Positions 34,901 to 44,044 are shown, numbered from the stretch's first letter. The stretch: 64,000 bases of DNA from Nevskia sp. (GCF_021732705.1 NZ_JAKFUM010000002.1:1-64000); one strand, 5' to 3'. A program made the numbers and translations. The notes: a model not told the origin generated them from the letters alone.

Positions 34901-36832
34901 GTCGTCGTCCTCGCCGAAACCGCCGATGGCGCTGTGCATGGCGGCGTTGGCCAGTGTCAGTTCCTCGTTGCGAAGCCGTGCCTGGCGCAGGCTGACTTCC
35001 CGCTCTTCGAGCAAGGCGCGCTGCACGTCGTGGCGCTCGAGTGCCGCGACGATGCCGTCGCAGGCGGCCCGAAGCGCGGCGAGACAGGCACGGTCGATCG
35101 CGGGCTCGGTCGACCAGTCGAAGCAGAGCCAGTGATCGACCTGGCCACGAAAGCGGATCGGCAGCAGCAGGTTGGCCCGGCAGCCGATCGCCTGCCAGTG
35201 CGCGCGCGACCGCGGATCGTGCAGGTCGTCGATGCCGACGTACACCGCCTCTTCCCGCTTCAGCCGATGCAGGAAGTCGACGAAATCGGCCGTCGGCGGG
35301 ACCTCCACCGGTGCCAGCGACGGCACGCCCGGACGCGTCCAGAGCAGTTGGCTCAGTGCAATCGACGGCTCGACCGATGATCCGGGAAACCCGCCGAACG
35401 CCGCCCGGTCAGCACCGACGGTCTCGGCCATCAACGCCAGCCAGCGTCGCAGGCCCGCCTCGAACGGCTCTTCGCTCATCAGGGCGCGGCTCGCGGCGAC
35501 CGAAGCCTCGAGCACGGCATTGAGCGCCAGCGCATCGCGGGTGCGGGCCTGCTCGATCGTCAGCCGCGACTGCTCGAGCCGGTGCCGTGCCAATGCGTCG
35601 CTGATGGTCGACGCGATGGTCTGCATGGCTGCCAGATCGGCATCGGCGAATTCATCGAGCGCGCAACCGAAGTCGAAACCCAGCAGGCCCCAGATCTGGC
35701 CTTCGATCATCAGCGGATAGCAGACGCCCCAGGCGACGCCGAGTGCGAGCTGCTCGCTGCGAAAAGGTTCGTCGAGCGTGTCGATCTCGACCAGCAGGCG
35801 GCCGGATTGCCGGAGTTCGGCGAAGCAGCGCGTCCAGGTGCTGTCGTGCCGAAGCATGGCGAAGCGTGCCATCGGCGTATCGGATTGCCGCTGCACGCCG
35901 GGGCGTGTCCACTCGTGACCGAGCGTCTGCCAGCCGTGACGCTCGGGATCGGCCGGGGTCCAGTCGATCCGCGCCATCGCCGCACGGATGGCGGAGGTCG
36001 CTTCGCCGACGCGGCGCAGCACGCCCCCGAAGCAGCTGTCCGGATCGCGCGCCGCCAGCAGTTCCTCGGCCGACGCGGCCACCGCCGCCAGCAGGCGCGT
36101 GTGCCGCTCGAGCCGACGCGCCGCCTCCGCTGCTGCATCGGCCCGATCGATCTCCGCCTGTCGCCGGGCCTGCTCGGTCTGATTGCGGATGACGGCGGAC
36201 GCGATCGCCGATGCCGCTGCGCGCAGGGCATCGATCTCGATCGCCTGAAACGGCCGGTCGTGACTGCAGTTGTCGCAGCCGATGGCGCCCCAGAAGCGCT
36301 GTTCGACGATGATCGGCACGAACAGATCGGACCGCGACGCCGTCGCGATGCTGAGCGCATGGTTCGCCCCGGTCTTCTGCGCCACCGGCGAGCTGTAGAC
36401 CATTCCCGCCAGCAGCGGCCGGAACACTTCCTCGTATTCGGCATACGCGAACGGACCCGGGCCGATGACCTCGCACAGCGCCTTCAGACCCGGGCGATGC
36501 GCTTCGGCGGCGATGAAGCCGGCCTGTTCGTCATGCGAGTAGCGGATGACCCAGAAGCGGTCGAGATCGCTCGCCCGCTGCAGCGCCTCGCAGGTCAGCC
36601 GCAGGGCATGATCGAGGTCCGGCAGTTCGAGCATGTGCCGCGAGATGGCGACCAGCGCCGACAGCAGCCAGCTGCCATCCGACGATGCGGCGTCGCCGGC
36701 GATTCCAGCAGCGGCAGCAGGTGGCAGGAAGGCACCGGGATCGTTCACGTCGAAATCGTAGCGCGCACGCCTGTGTCGGCGCATCCGGTTCCACGCGAGG
36801 CGCCATGCCAGGTTCGGCAGGCGTCGGTCCAC
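31943..36832 (-). CDS. Giant soluble sensor histidine kinase with seven GAF-like modules
   Basis: The 1629-residue protein has no transmembrane segment or signal peptide. Seven GAF-like modules are suggested by a recurring closing strand (WGAIGCD, WGLLGFD, WLCFD, LGWLGLAF, VGLFGLCF, QGFVSFDD, IGTFTARF) near residues 181, 379, 569, 761, 957, 1159 and 1372, a regular period of about 190-210, separated by coiled-coil-like helices. The kinase core is HisKA_3 with histidine 1432 (GREIHDGLAQNFTG) and a HATPase domain with EAVSNAQRHG, DDDGQG and GFGLDNMRERA. A GTG start with a GAGGGA Shine-Dalgarno follows the NodT-like stop directly. The ligand is unknown; GAF tandems bind small molecules, haem or redox signals. 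Confidence 0.88.
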   Translation of the reverse strand: MDRRLPNLAWRLAWNRMRRHRRARYDFDVNDPGAFLPPAAAAGIAGDAASSDGSWLLSALVAISRHMLELPDLDHALRLTCEALQRASDLDRFWVIRYSHDEQAGFIAAEAHRPGLKALCEVIGPGPFAYAEYEEVFRPLLAGMVYSSPVAQKTGANHALSIATASRSDLFVPIIVEQRFWGAIGCDNCSHDRPFQAIEIDALRAAASAIASAVIRNQTEQARRQAEIDRADAAAEAARRLERHTRLLAAVAASAEELLAARDPDSCFGGVLRRVGEATSAIRAAMARIDWTPADPERHGWQTLGHEWTRPGVQRQSDTPMARFAMLRHDSTWTRCFAELRQSGRLLVEIDTLDEPFRSEQLALGVAWGVCYPLMIEGQIWGLLGFDFGCALDEFADADLAAMQTIASTISDALARHRLEQSRLTIEQARTRDALALNAVLEASVAASRALMSEEPFEAGLRRWLALMAETVGADRAAFGGFPGSSVEPSIALSQLLWTRPGVPSLAPVEVPPTADFVDFLHRLKREEAVYVGIDDLHDPRSRAHWQAIGCRANLLLPIRFRGQVDHWLCFDWSTEPAIDRACLAALRAACDGIVAALERHDVQRALLEEREVSLRQARLRNEELTLANAAMHSAIGGFGEDDDIDGFLERMLAATLPLAGAQSGAIALIDGETAYLPVLMGPQGRIPHAEQRHRGLDAVSLVAAEARRLLDALMVDGIDSVEVPNAAIRLWPRFVRFNREHGLQGLRLIPLRADQRLLGWLGLAFASRDAPVQRPHGLLRLLADQITVSLELLRLGDEAKSAAITQEREQAAREQAQQLTRANHVLRRSTLNLVGLHNVPDFLRALLREANSIVGARSAAIFTYDDATGDLRMAYSVTDDRDDSIEHDPAMALWREPVPQAISAPWVERLRREDLVSFEVEADLEGHPWPISIAWHRARGHQRVIDIPLIVGGRLVGLFGLCFTRLDWPGTFKLEHARVMAQHASIALQIAQLAEDARRSAIIEQQALAAYERSRALEAANRALLDREVLLGAAAEASRLLLESADLSSALPLALERLGKAGGWSRTQLMLHEACGDGGSTHRVHAEWVGEALIDRLGSQMHRELPSHWLGDHLQRIRGGEPVWLIAGELPAATQRYFERLQNQTSAILPILVDGHYQGFVSFDDCERRRPYRLHEIDALSTAARVVASAMHRERLIDVVRRERESAARLRLQELTGANHTLQQTLDVLATETRVEQALGRVLMVLSERLGARSAALWLRVPGTADGVDVTDSAARSVDAAEPVHHARFAVHLIYGDGRIVDADSDDPVSREWPAGRDLRWKEHVRLRRPVVYDLDQMPDHGGQLRAFFEKLGVRGLLGVPLILGDEVIGTFTARFTDACNFGEEQLQLVQALAHQATLALRLRELSERSASEGRQSAVLAERNRIGREIHDGLAQNFTGLLMQIEAMEETLSGNLSPDIGGFVDKIKDLARFGLAEARRSVMALQPFQSKVGGLQSALQQLADRSAVPGRIRCVLSQPIAAIRLRPAIEHELFRIATEAVSNAQRHGRPSRIVISLMREADDVVLQVDDDGQGMAEIPTLYAHQGFGLDNMRERARAIGGRLDIDSRTGQGTRISVRIAADQAEAST

Positions 36833-38275
36833 TCAGCGTCCCTCGCCTGAATCGAGCTGCGGCAGCGGTGCGTCCTGCCAGCCACCGCCGAGCGCGCGGT
36901 AGATCGCGATGAGGCTGGTCGCCATTGCCGTGCGCGACTGGCTCTCCCGGTCTTCCGCTTCCAGCAGCACGCGTTCGGCATCCAGTACCTGCAGGAAATT
37001 GCTGATCCCGCCTTCGTAGCGCAGCCGCGACAATCGGGCGGCGGCGGCGCTCGCCTCCGCGGCATCGCGCAGATGGGCATAGCGGGCGCGGGCGCGGGTG
37101 TAGGCGATGAATGCGTTCTCGGTTTCCTCCAGCGCCCCGAGCACCGTTTGCTGATACCGGGCCAGCGCCCCTTCGGTGACGGCGCGCGAGCTGTCGATCC
37201 GGGCGAACACGCGGCCGAGATCGAATGCCGCCCAACGGATGCCGGGACCGAGCGTGTAGGTATCGGTGCCGGATGCGCCGAGCCCGGTGCCGGTCAGTGC
37301 CGCGTAGCCGATGCTGCCGCTGAAGGTCACGCGCGGAAACAGATCGCCCACGGCAACGCCGATCCGCGCGGTGGCGGCATGCAGCTCGCTTTCCGCCCGC
37401 TGGATGTCCGGGCGGCGGCGCAGCAGATCGGCCGGCGTTCCGATGGCGACGATTTCCGGCAACGCAGGCCAGGCTGGCGGCGACGCCAGCTCATCGATCA
37501 GGGCCTCCGGCAGCTGCCCCGTCAGCACCGCCAGCCGATGCTGCGCCTGCGCAACGCTGACTTCGAGCAGCGGAATCGTCGCCAGCGTCGTGGCCAGCTG
37601 CGCGCGCGCCTGACTGGTGTCGAGTTCCGTGCCGCGGCCGGCATCAAGCCGGACCTGGGTCACGTCCAGCGTCGTGCGCTGATTGCCGGCGTTGCGTCGG
37701 GCAACGCCCAGCTGATCCTGCGCGCCGCGCAGCTCGAAGTAGCTGCGGGCGACATTGGCCGCGAGCAGCACCTGGGCATTGCGCAGATTGGACTCCGCCG
37801 CTGCCAGGTCCGCCGTCGATGCCTCGACACTGCGCCGCACGCGGCCAAAGAAATCCAGTTCCCAGGTGACATCGAAGCCGGCATCGACGATTTCCGTGGT
37901 CCGCGGCGCCCCCGGCAGCTGCAGGTCTTCGCTCTGTTGCTGCTTGGTGTAACCACCGCCGACGGACGCGGTCGGCAGTTGGTCGAACCGCGTCAGCCGC
38001 CGCTGCGCCCGGGCGGCATTCAGGGTGGCCAGCGCCGCCTTCAGGTCATTGTTGTGGCGGAGCGCGGCATCGACCAGCCGGTCCAGCTGCGGATCGCCGA
38101 AGCGCGTCCAGAACGCCGCGATGTCCAGCGAGGCCGGGGACAGGCCCCGGTCGAGTCGGGCGAAGCCATCCGGCAGTGTCGATGGCGGGGACCGGAAATC
38201 CGGCCCCACCGCGCAGCCCGCGGAAAGGACCGACAGCACCAGCGCCACGCTCAGACGGATTTGACGGTCAGACAT
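36833..38275 (-). CDS. RND efflux outer-membrane channel lipoprotein (NodT/OprM family)
   Basis: This 480-residue TolC-like channel forms the outer-membrane exit duct of the pump encoded upstream. A lipoprotein signal ends in the lipobox LSAGCAVGPDF, so the N-terminal cysteine is acylated. The two repeats of the family are visible around LVDAALRHNNDLKAALATLNAARAQ and RPDIQRAESELHAATARIGVA. The start at MSDRQIRLSV was chosen for the signal; it overlaps the stop of the RND transporter gene by 8 bases. Its stop is immediately followed by the kinase start, so the pump and sensor are one transcription unit. Confidence 0.93.
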   Translation of the reverse strand: MSDRQIRLSVALVLSVLSAGCAVGPDFRSPPSTLPDGFARLDRGLSPASLDIAAFWTRFGDPQLDRLVDAALRHNNDLKAALATLNAARAQRRLTRFDQLPTASVGGGYTKQQQSEDLQLPGAPRTTEIVDAGFDVTWELDFFGRVRRSVEASTADLAAAESNLRNAQVLLAANVARSYFELRGAQDQLGVARRNAGNQRTTLDVTQVRLDAGRGTELDTSQARAQLATTLATIPLLEVSVAQAQHRLAVLTGQLPEALIDELASPPAWPALPEIVAIGTPADLLRRRPDIQRAESELHAATARIGVAVGDLFPRVTFSGSIGYAALTGTGLGASGTDTYTLGPGIRWAAFDLGRVFARIDSSRAVTEGALARYQQTVLGALEETENAFIAYTRARARYAHLRDAAEASAAAARLSRLRYEGGISNFLQVLDAERVLLEAEDRESQSRTAMATSLIAIYRALGGGWQDAPLPQLDSGEGR

Positions 38276-41200
38276 GGCCGTGCCCCGGCTGCGTGCCGTC
38301 ATGCCCCGGCGGCGCGACCTTCCGGGGCGCCACGGCGGAGCTGAAGGCGACGAAGAACACCGGCGTGAAGAACAGCCCGAACAACGTCACGCCGATCATG
38401 CCGCTGAACACCGCGACGCCCATCGCCTTCGAGACTTCCGCGCCGGCACCGGTGGCGCGCACCAGCGGCAGCACGCCCATGATGAAGGCGAAGCTGGTCA
38501 TCAGGATCGGCCGCAGACGCAACTTGCAGGCTTCGATCGCGGCCTCGATCCGGTCGCGGCCCTCGTCATGCAGCTGCTTGGCGAATTCGACGATCAGGAT
38601 CGCGTTCTTGCACGCCAAGCCCACCAGCACGACCAGCCCGACCTGGGTGAAGACATTGTTGTCGCCGCCTTGCAGCAGCACGCCGAGCACCGCGGCGAAG
38701 ATGCACATCGGCACGATCAGGATGACCGCCAGCGGCAGGGTCAGGCTTTCGTATTGCGCCGCAAGCACCAGAAACACGAACAGCACGCACAGCGGAAACA
38801 CGGTCAGCATGGTGCCGCCGGACGAAATCTGCTGGAACGCGAGGTCGGTCCACTCGAAGGTCATGCCGGACGGCAGGGTCTCGTCGAGGATGCGGCTGAT
38901 TTCGGCCTGCGCCTCTCCCGATGACACGCCCGGTGCGCCGCCGCCGTTGATGTCGGCCGAGCGATAGGCGTTGTAGCGCTGCACCACTTCCGGGCCGAAC
39001 GATTCGCGAATCGCCATCACCGACCCCAGCGGCACCATCTGGCCATCGCGCGTGCGGGTCTGCAGGGTGGCGATGTCCTCGACCTGCGAACGGAACGGCG
39101 CATCGGCCTGCACCACGACTCGGAAGGTCCTGCCAAAGCGATTGAAATCGTTGACGTAGAGCGAACCGAGAAACACCTGCAGGGTCTGGAAGACATCGGT
39201 CAGCGCGATGTTCTGTTCCTTGACCTTCACGCGATCGACATCGGCAAACAGCTGCGGCACGTTGATCTGGTAGTTCGAGAACATGCCGGCCAGCTTCGGG
39301 TTCTGCCAGGCCTTGCCGAGCGATTCGTTGACGGCCGCCGCCAGCGCTTCCGGCCCGCGATCGCTGCGATCCTCGACCTGCAGCTTGAAGCCGCCCAGCT
39401 GGCCAAGGCCGATCACCGGCGGCGGCGGAAACACGGCAACGAAGGCGTCCTGGATCGACCCGAACTGCTGGTTCAAGGCACCAGCGATGGCATTGCCGGA
39501 CAGCTCCGGCGTGGTCCGCTGCTCGAACGGCTTCAGCGGAATGAACATCACCGCCGCACTGGACGTGTTGACGAAGCCGTTGATCGACAGACCCGGAAAC
39601 TGCACCGCGGCCGACACGCCGGGATGGGCCAGCGCGATCTCGCCCATGCGTCGCGTGACGGCTTCGGTGCGGTCGAGCGAGGCCGCGGGCGGAAGCTGCG
39701 CGATGCCGATCAGGTACTGCTTGTCCTGCCCCGGGATGAAGCCGCCCGGAACCGCACTGAACGCGTAGTAGGTCGCACCGAGCAGCCCGGCGTAGATCAC
39801 GAATGCCAGCCCGCGACGATGCGTCAGGATGCAGACCCAGCGCCCGTAACCGGTGCTGGCAGCATCGAACGCGCGATTGAACGGGCGGAACAGCCAGCCG
39901 AGCGCGCGATCCAGCACGCGCGTCAGCAGGTCCTTCTGCGTGTGGTGGTCGCGCAACAGCAGGCCGGCGAGCGCCGGGGACAAGGTCAGCGAGTTGATCG
40001 CCGAAATGATCGTGGCGATGGCGATGGTCAGCGCGAACTGCCGGTAGAACTGCCCGGTCAGCCCGGGGACCAGCGCCACCGGCACGAACACCGCGCTGAG
40101 CACCAGCGCGATCGCGACGATCGGCCCGCTGACTTCCGACATCGCGATGCGCGTCGCCTCGCGCGGCGCATGCCCGAGCATGATGTTGCGCTCGACATTC
40201 TCGACCACGACGATGGCGTCATCGACGACGATGCCGATCGCCAGCACCATGCCGAACAGGCTCAGCGTATTGATCGAGAAGCCGACCATCAGCATCACGC
40301 CGAAGGTGCCGATGATCGAGACCGGCACCGCGATCAGCGGAATGATCGACGCGCGCCAGGTCTGCAGGAACAGGATCACCACCAGCACCACGAGCGCGAT
40401 CGCTTCGAGCAAGGTGTGGACGACCGACTGGATCGACTCCCGCACGAACACGGTCGGGTCGTAGACCACCGAGTAGTCCATGCCGGCCGGGAAGCTGGCC
40501 TTCAACTGGTCCATCGTCTGCCGCACCGAGGTCGACAGCGCCAGGGCATTGGAGCCCGGCGACTGGAAGATCGGCAACGCGACGGCCTGCTCGTTGTTCA
40601 GCAGGCTGCGCAGCGAGTACTGCGCCGCCCCGAGCTCGATCCGCGCCACATCCTTGATCGTCGTGACTTCGCCGTCACGCCCGGTCTTGATCACGATGTC
40701 GGCGAACTGGCTTTCGTCGAGCAGTCGGCCAGTGGCATTGATCGCGAGCTGGAACTGCGCTTCCGGCGCCGGCGGCGCGCCGATCTGCCCGGCCGCGACC
40801 TGCAGGTTCTGCTCGCGGATGGCGGCCACGACATCGCCCGCCGTCAGCGAGCGCGCCGCGAGCTTCTGCGGATCGAGCCAGATGCGCATGGAATAGTCGC
40901 CGGCGCCGAACACCTGGACATCGCCCATGCCGGGCAGGCGGCCCAGCTGGTCGCGAACGTTCAGCACCGCGTAGTTGCGCAGATACAACGAGTCGTAGCG
41001 GCCATCGGGAGAGCGCAGATGGACGACCATCGTCAGATCCGGCGAACTCTTGCGCGTGGTCACGCCGAGATTGCGAACTTCTTCCGGCAACCGCGGCAGC
41101 GCCTGCGCGACGCGGTTCTGCACCTGGACCTGTGCGCGGTCGATGTCGGTGCCGATGCGGAAGGTGATGGTCAGCGTGAGATTGCCGTCGACCGTTGCCG

Positions 41201-41447
41201 TCGATGACATGTACAGCATGTCCTCGACGCCGACGATCTCCTGTTCGAGCGGCGCGGCAACGGTGTCGGAAATCACCGATGGATTGGCGCCGGGGTACGC
41301 CGCGCGCACCACCACCGACGGCGGGACCACTTCCGGGTATTCGCTGATCGGCAGCTGGAAGATCGCGATGGCGCCGCCGATCGTGATGAAGATCGACAGC
41401 ACCGCGGCGAAGATCGGACGGTCGATGAAGAAGAAGGCGAATTTCAT
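38268..41447 (-). CDS. RND multidrug efflux transporter, HAE1/MexF-like
   Basis: This 1059-residue inner-membrane proton antiporter of the AcrB/MexF type expels hydrophobic compounds through the adaptor and channel encoded beside it. The N-terminus MKFAFFFIDRPIFAAVLSIFI (in outline) is typical. The proton-relay aspartate pair is in GIVVDDAIVVVENVER, and QVQVQNRVAQALPRLPEEV and FIPGQDKQYL are conserved porter-domain segments. Twelve transmembrane helices with two large periplasmic loops are apparent. It follows the adaptor gene after 6 bases. The MexF-type assignment is by overall similarity; substrates are not predictable. Confidence 0.95.
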   Translation of the reverse strand: MKFAFFFIDRPIFAAVLSIFITIGGAIAIFQLPISEYPEVVPPSVVVRAAYPGANPSVISDTVAAPLEQEIVGVEDMLYMSSTATVDGNLTLTITFRIGTDIDRAQVQVQNRVAQALPRLPEEVRNLGVTTRKSSPDLTMVVHLRSPDGRYDSLYLRNYAVLNVRDQLGRLPGMGDVQVFGAGDYSMRIWLDPQKLAARSLTAGDVVAAIREQNLQVAAGQIGAPPAPEAQFQLAINATGRLLDESQFADIVIKTGRDGEVTTIKDVARIELGAAQYSLRSLLNNEQAVALPIFQSPGSNALALSTSVRQTMDQLKASFPAGMDYSVVYDPTVFVRESIQSVVHTLLEAIALVVLVVILFLQTWRASIIPLIAVPVSIIGTFGVMLMVGFSINTLSLFGMVLAIGIVVDDAIVVVENVERNIMLGHAPREATRIAMSEVSGPIVAIALVLSAVFVPVALVPGLTGQFYRQFALTIAIATIISAINSLTLSPALAGLLLRDHHTQKDLLTRVLDRALGWLFRPFNRAFDAASTGYGRWVCILTHRRGLAFVIYAGLLGATYYAFSAVPGGFIPGQDKQYLIGIAQLPPAASLDRTEAVTRRMGEIALAHPGVSAAVQFPGLSINGFVNTSSAAVMFIPLKPFEQRTTPELSGNAIAGALNQQFGSIQDAFVAVFPPPPVIGLGQLGGFKLQVEDRSDRGPEALAAAVNESLGKAWQNPKLAGMFSNYQINVPQLFADVDRVKVKEQNIALTDVFQTLQVFLGSLYVNDFNRFGRTFRVVVQADAPFRSQVEDIATLQTRTRDGQMVPLGSVMAIRESFGPEVVQRYNAYRSADINGGGAPGVSSGEAQAEISRILDETLPSGMTFEWTDLAFQQISSGGTMLTVFPLCVLFVFLVLAAQYESLTLPLAVILIVPMCIFAAVLGVLLQGGDNNVFTQVGLVVLVGLACKNAILIVEFAKQLHDEGRDRIEAAIEACKLRLRPILMTSFAFIMGVLPLVRATGAGAEVSKAMGVAVFSGMIGVTLFGLFFTPVFFVAFSSAVAPRKVAPPGHDGTQPGHGHV

Positions 41448-41453
41448 CGTCGA

Positions 41454-42620
41454 TCAGCCTTTCGCCGCAGCGGTGACCGGCGTCTGCGATTCGACCATCG
41501 GCACCGGCTGTGGCGTCACCGGCGATCCGGGACGCACGCGCTGCAGGCCGTTGACGACGATCTTCTCGCCCGGCTTGAGTCCTTCCCGCACCACGCGCAG
41601 ACCATCGACGACCGGACCGATCTTCACCGGGCGGTACTCGGTGCTGCCGTCTTCCTTCACCACCAGCACGTACTTCACGTTCTGGTCCGTGCCGATGGCG
41701 CTGTCGCGGATCAATGTCGCGTCGTACTGGCCGCTGCCGAGCAGCTTGACCCGCGCGAACAGGCCCGGCGTGTACAGCCGCTTGTCGTTTCTGAACTGTC
41801 CGCGCGCGAGGATGGTGCCGGTCTGCGGATTGATGGCGTTGTCGACGAACACCATCACGCCTTCGTGCGGATGTCCTTCCTCACTGGCCAGCCCGACGAA
41901 CAAGGGATTGGGCGTGTCGCGCGAACTCTTTCGCTCGCCTCGCCGCGCGAGTTCGCCATAGCGCAGGAAGGCACGTTCGTCGGCATTGAACTCGACGTAG
42001 ATCGGATCGATCGAGACCACCGTCGTCAGCAGCGTCGTGCCGCCGGTCACCAGATTGCCGAGCGTCACCGCCGCGCGGCTGACCAGCCCGCTGATCGGGG
42101 CATGAACCTTGGTGAACTCCAGATTCAGTGCCGCCGACTGCACTGCCGCTTCGGCACCCTGCAGGCCGGCCTCCTGCTGCCGCACTTGGCTGACGCGCTG
42201 GTCGTATTCCTCGCGCGAGATCGCGCGAGCGCTGAGCAGGGTCTCGGCGCGCGCAAGATCCGCCTTCGCCAGCGCCAGCGTGCTGCGGCCTTTCGACAGT
42301 TCCGCCTGCGCCCGGTCGTACTCGGCCTGGTACGGGCGCGGATCGATCTCGAACAGCAGTTCGCCGGCCTTCACTTCCCGTCCCTGCGCGAACGCGACGC
42401 GCTGGATGTAACCCGACACGCGCGGTCGCACTTCGACCCGTTCCACCGCTTCGAAGCGGCCGGTGAACTCGTCGTAGTCGGTGATCTGGCGCGTCAGCAC
42501 TTCGGCAACGCTGACCGGCGGCGGACCCTGCTGGGGCTTGGGCGTCGGCTTGCCACAGCCGGCAAGGCTCGCTGCAGCGCAACTGACCACCACGGAAAGC
42601 ACAGCAAGCCGAGGGCGCAT
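41454..42620 (-). CDS. RND efflux periplasmic adaptor lipoprotein (MexE/AcrA-like)
   Basis: This 388-residue membrane-fusion protein links the RND pump to the outer-membrane channel. It has a lipoprotein signal ending in SLAGCGK. The N-terminal beta-barrel/lipoyl part includes EFTGRFEAVERVEVRPRVSGYIQRVAFAQGREVKAGELLFEIDP (shown here only as a landmark region from about residue 52). An alpha-hairpin (ARAETLLSARAISREEYDQR) and VHAPISGLVSR follow. It is the first gene of the apparent six-gene operon. No local TetR or LysR repressor is adjacent upstream, which supports control by the downstream two-component system. Confidence 0.93.
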   Translation of the reverse strand: MRPRLAVLSVVVSCAAASLAGCGKPTPKPQQGPPPVSVAEVLTRQITDYDEFTGRFEAVERVEVRPRVSGYIQRVAFAQGREVKAGELLFEIDPRPYQAEYDRAQAELSKGRSTLALAKADLARAETLLSARAISREEYDQRVSQVRQQEAGLQGAEAAVQSAALNLEFTKVHAPISGLVSRAAVTLGNLVTGGTTLLTTVVSIDPIYVEFNADERAFLRYGELARRGERKSSRDTPNPLFVGLASEEGHPHEGVMVFVDNAINPQTGTILARGQFRNDKRLYTPGLFARVKLLGSGQYDATLIRDSAIGTDQNVKYVLVVKEDGSTEYRPVKIGPVVDGLRVVREGLKPGEKIVVNGLQRVRPGSPVTPQPVPMVESQTPVTAAAKG

Positions 42621-43121
42621 GGATTCGGTTCCGGCATCTGGAGGCGGCGGTCATCCCTCGCGCCTCCGGTCCGCCAGAGCCCGCGACGGGACTCCGTCAG
42701 GTGCTGAAAGTGTCCGAGAGCGGCGGCACCGCGCCCATTCGTCACATGGCCGGGGCGTGTTCCTGCATCGGAGCGATCCGACGCTCTGCCTTTGGAGGCA
42801 GATCGATGCACCAGAACGGCCGACGTGCCGCTCGATCGACCGTGTCGCGAGCACGAAATGCCGCCGGCCGCGCCAGGGCGCATGAATCACGGGATTCCTC
42901 GCCTTTTCAAGGCGCTGGCGTGTTGCGGGAGCATCCGAAAGTGCCCGGAACGCACGACATCCCGCCGCTTCGGCTCCCCCATTCGAGTGGCTGCCCATCG
43001 CTTGCAGCGCTGCGTCCGCTTGCTCAGCCTTGCGGCCGTATCGTGTCAAACCGGGTCAGCGCGGATGGCGAATGCCGGCAGCTCATGGACGACAGCGACC
43101 ACGCCTTGCGCGATGTCGCCG
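42621..43121. other. Gene-free segment between the efflux operon and the LysR gene
   Basis: These 501 bases contain the upstream region of the adaptor gene and the 3' trailer of the LysR gene, both on the minus strand. Open frames here lack Shine-Dalgarno sites and recognisable domains. I see no RNA gene, convincing promoter or terminator. Confidence 0.45.
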
Positions 43122-44018
43122 CTAGCGCATCGTCGCGGGCACGCGGCGCTGGAAGCAGTCCACCGCGGCCCGGGCGGCCGGTCCGGCGAGTTCCGGGCGC
43201 ACCGTGACCAGATACAGCTCCATGTTGCGTTCGCCGCCGACCGCCAGCGGCAGCGGTCGCACGCTGCCGTCGCGCAGCGCCGTCGCCAGCAGGTGTTCCG
43301 GCAGCCAGGCATAGCCGAGGCCGGCCTTCACGGTGGCCAGCGAGGCTTCGATGCTGCTGACCGTGCAGCGCCGGCTGGCACCGAGCCAGCCCTCGTTGCG
43401 CGGCCGCTTCTGGCCCGAATCGCGGACCACGACCTGGACATGGCGCGCCAGATGCTCGGTGGTCAGCGGCACCTCGACCGCGAACAGCGGGTGGTCCGGT
43501 GCGGCGATGGCGATGAAGCGGATGTCCATCAGGAAGCTGCCGAGGAAGCCCGGCGGCACGCGGCTGGTGACGACGACATCGGCCGCCGCGTCCTCGATCG
43601 CCTGCTCGGCACCGGACAGCACGGCGTCCGATACCTGCATCTGCGTGCTCGGACACAGTTGCTGCAGCTCGGCCACGATCGACAGCAGCAGACCGCGCGG
43701 GAATGCGACATCGACCACCAGCCGCAGCTCCGGCTCCCAGCCCTGCTTGAGCTTGCGCGCGAGCTGTTCGAGCGTTTCCAGATCGCGCAGCAGTGGCCGG
43801 GCACGCTGCAGCAGCACCCGGCCGTGCTCGGTCAGCACCGCCTTGCGGCCCTCGACCACCAGCAGCGGCACGTCGAGCGCTTCCTGCAACCGCGCCAGTG
43901 CGTAGCTGACCGCCGGCTGGCTCTTGTGCAGCGCCGCGGCGGCCTGCGCGTAACCGCCGTGGTCGATCACCGCCGCCAGCACGGCCCATTGGTCCAGCGA
44001 GGTTTTCGGCGTCGTCAT
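43122..44018 (-). CDS. LysR-family transcriptional regulator
   Basis: The 298-residue protein has an N-terminal winged helix-turn-helix (LAAVIDHGGYAQAAAALHKSQPAVSYALARLQEALDVPLL, about residues 13-52). A two-lobed effector-binding domain follows, with a long linker helix ending near residue 90. It is transcribed divergently from the pirin-led operon across 104 bases that contain a perfect palindrome, the usual layout for a LysR activator and its target. The effector is unknown and may be a substrate or intermediate of the neighbouring pathway. Confidence 0.93.
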   Translation of the reverse strand: MTTPKTSLDQWAVLAAVIDHGGYAQAAAALHKSQPAVSYALARLQEALDVPLLVVEGRKAVLTEHGRVLLQRARPLLRDLETLEQLARKLKQGWEPELRLVVDVAFPRGLLLSIVAELQQLCPSTQMQVSDAVLSGAEQAIEDAAADVVVTSRVPPGFLGSFLMDIRFIAIAAPDHPLFAVEVPLTTEHLARHVQVVVRDSGQKRPRNEGWLGASRRCTVSSIEASLATVKAGLGYAWLPEHLLATALRDGSVRPLPLAVGGERNMELYLVTVRPELAGPAARAAVDCFQRRVPATMR

Positions 44019-44029
44019 TCCTCGAAAAT

Positions 44030-44044
44030 ATCAAGTTACTTGAT
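44030..44044. promoter_or_regulatory. Palindrome between LysR and pirin genes, probable LysR operator
   Basis: ATCAAGTTACTTGAT has perfect 7-base arms around a single T. It lies 11 bases upstream of the LysR start and 78 bases upstream of the pirin start. This is where LysR proteins bind for autoregulation and activation of the divergent gene. Confidence 0.6.

Noticed and set aside
32537-35380. 947-codon plus-strand open frame opposite the histidine kinase
   Set aside because: Low-complexity Arg/Gln/His composition and complete overlap with the kinase show it is an antisense shadow.
42701-43207. 168-codon plus-strand open frame in the gap left of the LysR gene
   Set aside because: No Shine-Dalgarno, no domain, biased composition and overlap with the LysR 3' end.
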